The notes beneath the pieces are model-generated. The model made no database searches, was not told the DNA's origin, and saw nothing but the letters and a program-made list of their open reading frames with translations. The position numbers were made by a program, and so were the translations under genes. DNA of 5,624 bases, taken from Actinomycetota bacterium. Lineage in GTDB: Bacteria; Actinomycetota; Rubrobacteria; Rubrobacterales; Rubrobacteraceae. Shown piece after piece: positions 1 to 5,488 of the stretch (position 1 is its first letter; every line of letters begins with the position of its first letter). Location: contig JAIVIG010000346.1 of NCBI GenBank assembly GCA_020200675.1, forward strand, positions 1 through 5,624, written 5' to 3'.

Positions 1-18
1 ACGATGATCTTTGGTCAT
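1..18 (-). CDS. Start of a probable transposase gene (partial, runs off the window)
   Basis: Only six codons are visible: ATG at 18-16 followed by codons for T, K, D, H, R, continuing past base 1. A GGAG Shine-Dalgarno sequence (plus-strand CTCC at 24-27) sits 5 bases before the ATG, which is good spacing. The only reason to call a transposase is position: the ATG lies about 106 bases inside a sequence resembling an IS256-type terminus. Six residues cannot identify a family. It reads in the same direction as the operon upstream. Confidence 0.33.
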
Positions 19-71
19 CGTCACTCCGTTCTCTGATCGGGTAACTTCAGACACCAACCATCTTGGAGGAC

Positions 72-98
72 GATGGCCCTTTCTTCTAGCGGGCCATC
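72..98. terminator. Hairpin inside the putative IS end
   Basis: GATGGCCC (72-79) and GGGCCATC (91-98) form a perfect 8-bp stem with an 11-base loop. It lies between the terminal repeat and the putative transposase start. There is no T-run on either side strong enough for a classical intrinsic terminator. Insertion sequences often carry structure here that stops outside transcription from reaching the transposase. The large operon to the right is transcribed straight into this end, so such protection would make sense, but this is inference. Confidence 0.35.
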
Positions 99-126
99 AA
101 TTTACAGAAGTTTATGGACACAACCT

Positions 127-289
127 CCTGACCACGCCTCCTTCGCTCTTTGTGCGTCATCCCCAATGTACTCGACAAACCTTATGCAACCCTTGTCGAT
201 TGCTTACGAAATACTAAACAGTTGAATGTAGTGGTTAACGGGAGCGACGCTGGTCTCCAACACGGGAAACGCGGGAAGACGAGATGCTC
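127..289. other. Non-coding spacer between operon and IS end, with a 7-bp inverted repeat
   Basis: No convincing gene in either strand. The plus-strand open frames that cross it continue into the antisense of the membrane protein and have no family resemblance. It is more AT-rich than the operon. TCGACAA (172-178) and TTGTCGA (193-199) form a perfect 7-bp inverted repeat with a 14-base spacer. It could be a weak hairpin or a protein site; no T-run follows on either strand. Confidence 0.4.
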
Positions 290-320
290 TGCTGCTACCC
301 TAGCATTATCGGTAGCAGCA
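290..320 (-). terminator. 10-bp hairpin over the last stop codon of the operon
   Basis: On the minus strand TGCTGCTACC (320-311), an 11-base loop (310-300) and GGTAGCAGCA (299-290) make a perfect 10-bp stem. The TAG stop of the membrane protein (297-295) lies inside the 3' arm, so the hairpin includes the last codons of the gene. The following bases are mixed C/T without a proper U-run, so it is either a poor intrinsic terminator or a 3'-end stabilising structure. Its position at the operon end is what supports a role. Confidence 0.42.
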
Positions 321-1722
321 CGCCGAGCCCAAGCACAAAGAGCCACAGGGCGGGGGCGGGCGTTCCCACGGGGCGTTGCCGGCGCTCCTCGCGGGCAGCG
401 ATGCGTGGATCGAGCCGCGCCCAGTCGGCGTGGCGGCGTTCGAGCAGCAGGAACATAAGCGCCAGCGCCGCGCCGTAGATCAGGTGCCCGATCAGCGACG
501 GCAGTCCGGCGGCGGCGGCTTCGGTGGTCCAGACGAACGGGCCGCCGAGCAGGACCGGCAACAACGTTAGGTGGCCCACGAACCACCAGACAAGCCCATA
601 GAGCATGCCCCAGACCACGCTCGATCCGGCGTCGGGGGCTTCGTAGCTGAACAGCAGGCCGTAACTCATGCCGATCATGGTGCTGATCCCCATGTGGACC
701 ACGAAGCCTAAAACCGGCGACGAGCCGCCGACCAGGTTGGCTATCATGGGTAGCACACCGGTAGCGACCATCACCAGGCTAAACAGCAGACCGCCCACCA
801 GGCTCGCCAGGGCGCCCCAGCCCAAAGAGCGCAGCGTGCGCGTCCCCGGACCCTCGACCTCGCGGTTGATCGGGTCGGAGTCGTAGAAGAAGCCTATCCA
901 GAGCCGGTCGAGCACCGCGTAGACCAGGCCCAACAGCAGGCCGTAGATCACGTGTCCCACCAGCGAGCCGAACAACACGCCACCCTGCTCGTACGACCAG
1001 TCGGGCGCGTCACCCCCCAAGATGGGCAGGAGCGTGAGCGGCCCCAGAAACCACCAGAGGACGCCGTAGGCCATCCCCCAGCCCAGAGACGACCCGAAGC
1101 CACGCACGTCGCGCTGGAACAACACGCCGAAGCTCGCGCCGATGAAGACCGCGATCGCATAATGGATCATCATGCCTACCGTGGGAGAGTCGGAGTTGAC
1201 CAGACTCGCGATGAGCGGGAAGAAGTCGACCTGCGCCATCCACCTGCCGAAGGCCCAACCACCCACGATACCCGCCACCCCGCCGACGACCAGTGCCCGC
1301 GACCAGCTAAAGCGTGCCTGTCCCGGCGGCGGGCGCAGGCTACCCAATATTCCCAGCGCCAGCCCCAGCGGCATGCCGAAGAGGAGCAGGTACGCGACCA
1401 GCTCGGGGAAGTGGGCGCGGGCGGTGTCGAGCATTCCCATCGCCGGGGCTTCAGCCGAGGCTGCGCCTGAGTCGCCTAGCAACGGGAACAGCCCCGCGGG
1501 ACCGGCCAGCCACAGCAAGAACGCGTAGCCGAGGCCCCAGAGCAACCCCGCGCCCGGGCTCACCGCCCGCCGCGCTACCAGCAGCGCGAAGAGCAGACCG
1601 TACAACCCGCCAAGCACCGCGCCCGTCATCAACGAGGCCAACCCCAGCGCCCAGATGACAGCCCCGCCCAGATAACCGACGACGAGGCCGGAGACAATCC
1701 CCATCGTCCGTAAGGAGCTCAT
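295..1722 (-). CDS. Polytopic membrane protein built from three four-helix repeats
   Basis: 475 residues, about 13 hydrophobic segments, no family that I recognise. Unit 1 spans roughly residues 8-130, unit 2 142-273, unit 3 298-429, and a last helix 457-473 follows a basic, cytoplasmic-looking stretch (429-450). Units 2 and 3 share a constant 156-residue offset without gaps; common landmarks are H187/H343, the YG/FG-LF end of helix 2, GMxYG plus a WWF triplet in helix 3, LTLLP, a loop tryptophan (W242/W398) and GHxIYG (H257/H413). Unit 1 is shorter and has lost both histidines. The ATG start overlaps the stop of the NDH-2 gene (ATGA, 1722-1719) and has no strong binding site of its own, so translation is probably coupled. 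The same unit is fused to the NDH-2 encoded just upstream. A role as membrane partner of that enzyme, or as a heme, metal or quinone site, is inference; a transporter or a purely structural protein are alternatives. Confidence 0.85.
   Translation of the reverse strand: MSSLRTMGIVSGLVVGYLGGAVIWALGLASLMTGAVLGGLYGLLFALLVARRAVSPGAGLLWGLGYAFLLWLAGPAGLFPLLGDSGAASAEAPAMGMLDTARAHFPELVAYLLLFGMPLGLALGILGSLRPPPGQARFSWSRALVVGGVAGIVGGWAFGRWMAQVDFFPLIASLVNSDSPTVGMMIHYAIAVFIGASFGVLFQRDVRGFGSSLGWGMAYGVLWWFLGPLTLLPILGGDAPDWSYEQGGVLFGSLVGHVIYGLLLGLVYAVLDRLWIGFFYDSDPINREVEGPGTRTLRSLGWGALASLVGGLLFSLVMVATGVLPMIANLVGGSSPVLGFVVHMGISTMIGMSYGLLFSYEAPDAGSSVVWGMLYGLVWWFVGHLTLLPVLLGGPFVWTTEAAAAGLPSLIGHLIYGAALALMFLLLERRHADWARLDPRIAAREERRQRPVGTPAPALWLFVLGLGVLLPIMLG
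436..831 (-). repeat. Internal repeat unit 3 of the membrane protein (residues 298-429)
   Basis: Partner of unit 2 at a fixed offset of 156 residues (468 bases). Carries H343 and H413 at the equivalent places and an additional H384 where unit 2 has P228. The unit ends in LLLERR, matching VLDR at the end of unit 2. Confidence 0.85.
904..1299 (-). repeat. Internal repeat unit 2 of the membrane protein (residues 142-273)
   Basis: Coding repeat of 132 residues that aligns without a gap to unit 3 (436-831), with 57 identical positions by hand count. It carries H187 in its second helix and H257 in its fourth. The resemblance is at protein level and the DNA copies are diverged, so this is an old duplication. 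Confidence 0.85.
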
Positions 1723-3395
1723 TTATCCAGCTCGATCGTCTGCACGATATCGCGGGGGAAGAACAGCTCGATGTTCCAATCGACGAACACGCGCACCTTA
1801 CGCTCCAATCCCGGCAGCTTGGACAGGTAGACGGCGCGCCACATCATCCAGGCCACCAATCCGGAGAAGCGCACACCCCTGATCTCGGCGCACGCGGTCT
1901 GGTGCCCCACGACGCACAGCGTCCCCAAACCCTTGTAGTGGAAAGGCTTGGGCGACTTTCCGCGCACGCCGGCGTGGATGTTGTGCGCCAGCGCGTAGGC
2001 TTCGTGCAGCGCGTACTGGGCCGTGGGCGGGGAGGGCTCGCCGGTCCTGGCATCCGTCACGGCGGCGCAGTCCCCCGCCGCCCACAGCCCCTCGTGACCT
2101 GGCACCCTCAAGTCCTCGTCCACCAGCACCGCGCCGCGCTTGTCGAGCTCTACGGCCAGGTCCTCCAGCAACGGATTCGGTGTATTCCCCGCCGTCCAAA
2201 CCAGCGTTTCGGCACGGATCTCCTCGTCGGAGTCCAGCACGACCACACCCCGCCTGGCATCGGCCACGCGGGTCTCTAGCTTGAACGTTACGCCTCGTTC
2301 CTTCATGCGTTTGAGGGCATAGGCGGCCAGAGACTCGCTCAGCTCCGGCAGGATACGATCCCCCGCGTGGAGCACTATGACCTGCACTTCCTCCTCTGGA
2401 ACGTTTGGGTAGTGGACCAGCATGCCGCGCACGAAATCGTTCAGTCCGCCGGCCAGCTCCGCGCCCGCGAAGCCGCCGCCCGCCACCACGAAGGTCAGCA
2501 GCGGGCGGCGAACCTCAGGGTCCGCCTCGCGGTCTGCGCGCTCGAACATGTCGATGACGTGGTTGCGGATGCGGATCGCATCCGAGAGCGTCTTGAAGTC
2601 GAACGCCTCATTCTCAAGACTTTCCATGCCCAGGTAGTTGGGGACAGACCCCACGACCAACACGAGATGATCGTAAGCCAACTCTTCGCCCTCGAGCGAG
2701 CCGGCATCCGGCGCCAACAGCACCTCGCGTCTCTCCGGGTCGATCTTATCCACGCGCTTGCGCACGACGGCGGTGCGGCGCAGGCTCGTGCGCAGCGGGC
2801 TGCTGATGTGCGTGGGCTCCAGGCTGCTCGCGGCCACCTCGGGCAGCATCGGTGTGAACAACAGCGCGTTGGTATCGCTCACCAGCGTGAACTCCACCGA
2901 TGGGTCAGCCCCGAACTTTTTCTCCAGGTGCTCGGCCACTCCCACGCCCGCGAAGCCTCCGCCCAGGATCACGACGCGCGTCTCGATCTCCCGCTCGGGC
3001 GGAGACGGCGCATACTCTGGCCCCAGTCTCCACCGGGCCAGGTCTCCCAACGCCTGCGCCACCAATCCCAAAGACGCGCCGTAGAGAACCCAACCCACCA
3101 GCCCCGGAAACAGCTCCCGCATCCCCTCGGCCGTCCACTGTGGCTGCTCGCCCGACAATAGCGGCAGCGCGATCACGTTGATTACTGTCCACAGCGGCAC
3201 GCCCAAAGCCGCGGCCGTCATACCGCTGTCCACGTAAGCACGTGGCGTCAGACGAAAGGCCAGAGCATAGCCGACGCCTGCCAGGACCCCCAAAATTACT
3301 CCCAAGAGGGCGTTGCCCAACGTCGCCGCCAACACCGCGCTGCACGCTCCCCCTGCCAGCAGCCCGATCACCGCGCGTCGCACGTATTTATTCAC
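1719..3395 (-). CDS. ndh: Type II NADH dehydrogenase (NDH-2) with N-terminal four-helix membrane domain
   Basis: 558 residues, against roughly 400-450 for ordinary NDH-2. Residues 1-118 hold four hydrophobic segments (about 7-25, 29-47, 58-80, 96-118); the enzyme proper starts near 140. Visible: FAD dinucleotide fold VVILGGGFAG (141-150), VLVVGSVPN (245-253), NAD(P) fold VVAGGGFAGAE (303-313), second FAD motif LWAAGDCAAV (437-446), PPTAQYALHEA (456-466) at the quinone-side helix, and the C-terminal GLVAWMMWRAVYLSKL part typical of COG1252 proteins. The family transfers electrons from NADH to quinone without pumping protons, as a membrane-surface flavoprotein. The residue after the second NAD(P) strand, usually acidic, is H343 here (VLHAGDRILP), so cofactor preference is uncertain. 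Start: GTG at 3395 with AGGGAGG at 3412-3406, 10 bases upstream. Its stop overlaps the next ATG by 4 bases. The N-terminal domain is homologous to the repeat units of the downstream membrane protein. Confidence 0.9.
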   Translation of the reverse strand: MNKYVRRAVIGLLAGGACSAVLAATLGNALLGVILGVLAGVGYALAFRLTPRAYVDSGMTAAALGVPLWTVINVIALPLLSGEQPQWTAEGMRELFPGLVGWVLYGASLGLVAQALGDLARWRLGPEYAPSPPEREIETRVVILGGGFAGVGVAEHLEKKFGADPSVEFTLVSDTNALLFTPMLPEVAASSLEPTHISSPLRTSLRRTAVVRKRVDKIDPERREVLLAPDAGSLEGEELAYDHLVLVVGSVPNYLGMESLENEAFDFKTLSDAIRIRNHVIDMFERADREADPEVRRPLLTFVVAGGGFAGAELAGGLNDFVRGMLVHYPNVPEEEVQVIVLHAGDRILPELSESLAAYALKRMKERGVTFKLETRVADARRGVVVLDSDEEIRAETLVWTAGNTPNPLLEDLAVELDKRGAVLVDEDLRVPGHEGLWAAGDCAAVTDARTGEPSPPTAQYALHEAYALAHNIHAGVRGKSPKPFHYKGLGTLCVVGHQTACAEIRGVRFSGLVAWMMWRAVYLSKLPGLERKVRVFVDWNIELFFPRDIVQTIELDK

Positions 3396-3472
3396 GCTGT
3401 TCCGGCCTCCCTGAAATGTAAGAGTGTTCCTATCCCCAGCACCATTCTAAAATGCCGCGAAAGACCCACGCT
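3396..3472 (-). promoter_or_regulatory. Gap before NDH-2 with strong RBS and a possible internal -10 element
   Basis: This 77-base gap is the only real break in the operon. It contains the Shine-Dalgarno AGGGAGG (3412-3406) that fixes the GTG start at 3395. TAGAAT on the minus strand (3449-3444) matches five of six bases of a sigma-70 -10 hexamer, but no good -35 lies 16-18 bases before it (GCGTGG region). No hairpin or T-run that would stop transcription is seen, so read-through from the kinase gene is likely; a second promoter for the two downstream genes is possible. Confidence 0.3.
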
Positions 3473-4720
3473 CTACGCCCGGCGCAGCGTAAAGTAGAAG
3501 CGTGTACCTTCGCCGATCTCGCTCTCGACGCCGATCTCGCCGCCGTGCGCCTCGACCAGGGCGCGCGAGATCGCCAGTCCCAGACCGGCGCCGGGAGATA
3601 TTCCTGTCTCCGGGGGGAGAGTCCGCGACTCCTCGCCTTGGAACGATCGCTCGAATATGCGCGGCAGCTCTTCCGAGGGGATACCTCCGCCCGTGTCGGC
3701 AACCTCCACTTGCACTACTCCTCTGCGATGCTCCGCCCGCAAGGAGATCTTGCCGCCAGCGGAGGTGTGGCGCAGGGCGTTACCGATCAAGTTGTGGAGC
3801 ACGCGCTGGAGCTTGGGAAAGTTCGCCAGCACCGGGTCCACATCTTCCGAGACTTCCCCGACCAGTCGCACGCCTTTACGCTTGGCCTGGGGCTGGAAGC
3901 TCGCGAGCATGTCGGAGGCGAGATCCCGGAACGAGGCAGGCTCCAGGTTCAGCCGCAGCGCGCCGGCGTCGATCTGCACGAGCTCGAAGAGGTCGTCTAT
4001 GAGCCGTCCCAAGTTCACGAGTTCCCTCCGGGCCGAGGAGAGATAGCGGGTCTCGGTCTCCCGATCCGGGACGACACCGTCCGCCACCGCTTCGACCAGG
4101 GCGAGCACGGCCGCGAGCGGCGTGCGCAGGTCGTGGGAGACGGCGGCGATAAGGTCCCGCCGCGCCTGCTCGAGCCCGCGCTCGCGCACCTCCGCCTCTT
4201 TGAGCGCCGCGGCCATCCTATTGAAGTCTTCGGAGAGCTGCGAGATCTCGTCGTGGCCATCGACCGAGAACTCTCGCTCGAACTCGCCGTTCGCCAGCTG
4301 CGCCGTTCCCTCCCGTAGCTGCCAAATGCGTCGCGCAATCGGCGCCGCCCCGTAGAGGCTGAAGCCGGCCGACAGCAGCGTGGCGAAGAGCAGCATCGTC
4401 AGCAAGATCGAAAGATCGTGCCCGGCGATGAACATCGCTTGCGACCCGGCGAGCACCATGCCGACGAGCAAGAGGCTGCAGATGAGACCGATACCCACCA
4501 GCTGCGCCCGCACGCCCCCGAGGTGAGCTAGCACCTTCGGCCACATCAACAGCAACGCCAAAAGCCCGATCCCACCACCGGCGCCGACGAGGACCAACGT
4601 CAACCTCGGAAGGTCGCTCGTCGATACGCCGAACACGCTCGCGGCGACCGCGAGCGTGATTGCCAGAGCCCCGGCCAGGAACAGCAGCGCAACGCCAGCG
4701 GTCCGTAGGGAGCTCGTCAT
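3473..4720 (-). CDS. Sensor histidine kinase, four membrane helices, HAMP, HisKA, HATPase
   Basis: 415 residues. Four hydrophobic segments (about 8-30, 39-59, 74-95, 102-124) are joined by very short outside loops (31-38 and 96-102), so there is no extracytoplasmic sensor domain. HAMP linker about 125-178. HisKA with phospho-acceptor H196 in AVSHDLRTPLAAV; HATPase with N-box LIGNALRHT (N310/N314), G1 DTGGGIP (342-348), F-box RIFERSF and G2 GAGLGLAIS (377-385). All catalytic boxes are intact, so an active kinase is expected; the partner is the OmpR-type regulator just upstream. ATG at 4720-4718 overlaps the regulator's TGA (ATGA), and the Shine-Dalgarno region is poor, so translation probably depends on ribosomes finishing the regulator. 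The signal is unknown; the architecture fits intramembrane sensing, for example of quinone or envelope state (inference). Stop is TAG. Confidence 0.95.
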   Translation of the reverse strand: MTSSLRTAGVALLFLAGALAITLAVAASVFGVSTSDLPRLTLVLVGAGGGIGLLALLLMWPKVLAHLGGVRAQLVGIGLICSLLLVGMVLAGSQAMFIAGHDLSILLTMLLFATLLSAGFSLYGAAPIARRIWQLREGTAQLANGEFEREFSVDGHDEISQLSEDFNRMAAALKEAEVRERGLEQARRDLIAAVSHDLRTPLAAVLALVEAVADGVVPDRETETRYLSSARRELVNLGRLIDDLFELVQIDAGALRLNLEPASFRDLASDMLASFQPQAKRKGVRLVGEVSEDVDPVLANFPKLQRVLHNLIGNALRHTSAGGKISLRAEHRRGVVQVEVADTGGGIPSEELPRIFERSFQGEESRTLPPETGISPGAGLGLAISRALVEAHGGEIGVESEIGEGTRFYFTLRRA

Positions 4721-5016
4721 TCGCCGTCAAACCGGTAGCCCACACCCCACACAGTTTGGAGGTAGTGTGGCTGCTTGGGGTTGGTCTCGAGCTTCTCGCG
4801 CAGGCGGCGCACGTGTACGGTTACCGTGCTAGGGTCGGCGGCGAACGCATGGTCCCATACCGCCTCCATAAGTTGGTCCCGCGTAAACGTTTCCCCAGGA
4901 TGGGATACCAGATAGTAGAGCAGATCGAACTCGCGCGCCGTCAAGGTTATGGGCGCGTCCCGGACTACCACCTCGCGCGCGTCGGAGTCGATCCGCAGTC
5001 CGTCGAACGTGAGCAC
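4717..5016 (-). CDS. OmpR/PhoB-type winged-helix DNA-binding domain (C-terminal part of split response regulator)
   Basis: 99 residues from the GTG at 5016-5014. It forms a complete trans_reg_C domain: N-terminal strands LTFDGLRIDSDAREVVV, then LTAREFDLLYYLVSHPGE, FTRDQLMEAVWDH, the recognition-helix region STVTVHVRRLREKLE, and the closing hairpin TVWGVGYRFDGE. It is in the same frame as the receiver ORF; between the TGA (5040-5038) and this GTG lie only seven codons (G V P A D G R), the usual inter-domain linker. If the TGA were a sense codon the product would be 229 residues, the normal family length. GGGAGG abuts the GTG directly with no spacer, and GAGGGG lies 17 bases upstream, so neither is an ideal Shine-Dalgarno for restart. 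As an independent protein it would lack phosphorylation control. Its stop overlaps the kinase start. Confidence 0.85.
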   Translation of the reverse strand: MLTFDGLRIDSDAREVVVRDAPITLTAREFDLLYYLVSHPGETFTRDQLMEAVWDHAFAADPSTVTVHVRRLREKLETNPKQPHYLQTVWGVGYRFDGE

Positions 5017-5037
5017 CCTCCCGTCCGCCGGTACCCC

Positions 5038-5040
5038 TCA
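5038..5040 (-). other. In-frame TGA separating receiver and DNA-binding domains
   Basis: Minus-strand codons here read AAC GAA GCT TGA GGG GTA CCG. No frame change is involved: one base substitution (for example from CGA, GGA, TCA or TGG) would restore a 229-residue regulator. TGA also ends the winged-helix ORF (4719-4717) and the NDH-2 gene (1721-1719) at correct family ends, so TGA is a real stop in this genome. Possible explanations: point mutation giving a pseudogene, sequence error, read-through, or a natural split. Confidence 0.9.
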
Positions 5041-5406
5041 AGCTTCGTTTACCCGCCGGAGCAGCGCCGCGACCCGCGCCACCAGCTCGCGTGGCCTAAA
5101 AGGCTTGACCACGTAATCGTCGGCGCCCGCCTTCAGGCCGAGGACGCGGTCCTCCTCCTCGCCTTTGGCGGTCAACATGATCAGGGGCACGCGGCACTCA
5201 GCCTGGATGCGACGACACACCTCCAGCCCGTCCAGCTTGGGCAGTATTAGATCCAGGATTACCAGATCAGGCCGGTGCCGCCGGTACAGTTCCAGTGCCT
5301 CCTCGCCGTCAGCAGCCTCAACAACGGTGTGACTCTCCCGCTGCAGGTACAAGCCCACGACCTCCCGGATGTTCGGTTCGTCGTCAACTATCAGGATCTT
5401 CGCCAT
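5038..5406 (-). CDS. Response regulator receiver domain (N-terminal part of split OmpR-family regulator)
   Basis: 122 residues, a complete REC domain. Acidic pocket D8-D9, phospho-acceptor D52 in LVILDLILPKLDGLEV, switch residue T79 in LIMLTA, conserved K101 in VVKPF, and the signature last helix ELVARVAALLRR of the OmpR/PhoB family. All functional residues are present, so it should still accept phosphate from the downstream kinase. It ends at an in-frame TGA exactly where the linker to the DNA-binding domain begins. As it stands the product would be a single-domain, CheY-like receiver. ATG at 5406-5404 is chosen because MAKILIVDDEP is the standard beginning of the fold; its own Shine-Dalgarno is weak (GAG at 5416-5414), while a better one serves a three-codon ORF just ahead. 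Confidence 0.92.
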   Translation of the reverse strand: MAKILIVDDEPNIREVVGLYLQRESHTVVEAADGEEALELYRRHRPDLVILDLILPKLDGLEVCRRIQAECRVPLIMLTAKGEEEDRVLGLKAGADDYVVKPFRPRELVARVAALLRRVNEA

Positions 5407-5418
5407 CTAAGCGCTCAT
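5407..5418 (-). promoter_or_regulatory. Minimal leader ORF (M-S-A-stop) abutting the regulator start
   Basis: ATG AGC GCT TAG (5418-5407) is directly followed by the regulator's ATG at 5406, in the same frame. AAGG (5429-5426) lies 7 bases before the leader ATG but 19 before the regulator ATG, so ribosomes are better placed to start on the leader and then restart next door. This could couple or damp translation of the regulator. It may equally be chance, with the real initiation at 5406 using a weak site. Confidence 0.3.
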
Positions 5419-5447
5419 TTCCCCGCCTTTTCTGATGGAACAACGTC

Positions 5448-5479
5448 TTGACACCAAAGACCGTGAGGCAAGGTATAGC
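5448..5479 (+). promoter_or_regulatory. Possible rightward sigma-70 promoter
   Basis: TTGACA (5448-5453) is a perfect -35 hexamer; the best -10 candidate is TATAGC (5474-5479), four of six matches, with a 20-base spacer that is longer than ideal. No plus-strand gene follows within the window, so it would serve a divergent gene beyond base 5624 or an untranslated RNA. Weak call. Confidence 0.2.
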
Positions 5480-5488
5480 CCGTGTGCC

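Larger units (their letters stand above)
1..126 (-). mobile_element. Putative left end of an IS256-like insertion sequence
   Basis: Read on the minus strand from about base 126, the sequence begins GGTTGTGTCC, then ATAAACTT, then CTGTAAATT. This has the look of IS256-family terminal inverted repeats as I remember them (a G-rich tip with TGTCC, then an AT-rich part ending in TGTAAA). About 106 bases in from the tip an ATG with a ribosome binding site starts a minus-strand ORF (base 18), matching the usual distance from left tip to transposase start in that family. A hairpin lies between the tip and the ORF. The rest of the element, including the other terminus and the target duplication, lies outside the window, so the exact border (about 124-128) and the family are not proven. 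Confidence 0.45.

Noticed and set aside
1..21. 7-bp inverted repeat ACGATGA / TCATCGT as a terminator or recombination site
   Set aside because: It coincides with the first codons of the putative transposase ORF, has no T-run, and the window edge prevents judging its surroundings.
11..217. 68-residue plus-strand open frame across the IS end
   Set aside because: It reads through the putative terminal repeat and the spacer, so it would be a chance frame; no family features.
2367..3161. 264-residue plus-strand open frame opposite NDH-2
   Set aside because: It is antisense to a clear NDH-2 gene with all its motifs; the long open frame follows from high GC codon use, and its protein is histidine-, arginine- and alanine-rich without any recognisable fold.
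3452..4318. 288-residue plus-strand open frame opposite the kinase
   Set aside because: Shadow of the kinase coding strand, no domain resemblance, no promoter or ribosome binding site suited to it.
4820..4832. A 13-base near match to the upstream dyad inside the winged-helix coding region (12 of 13 with 5497-5509)
   Set aside because: Several 12-of-13 matches are expected by chance in a window of this size, and only one arm plus the spacer is present.
5038..5040. TGA as selenocysteine, or TGA reassigned to an amino acid
   Set aside because: A linker has no use for selenocysteine and no clear SECIS-like hairpin follows; TGA ends the winged-helix ORF and the NDH-2 gene at correct family ends, so it is not reassigned.
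4660..5250. 196-residue plus-strand open frame opposite the regulator
   Set aside because: Antisense to both regulator domains; composition is that of a shadow frame.
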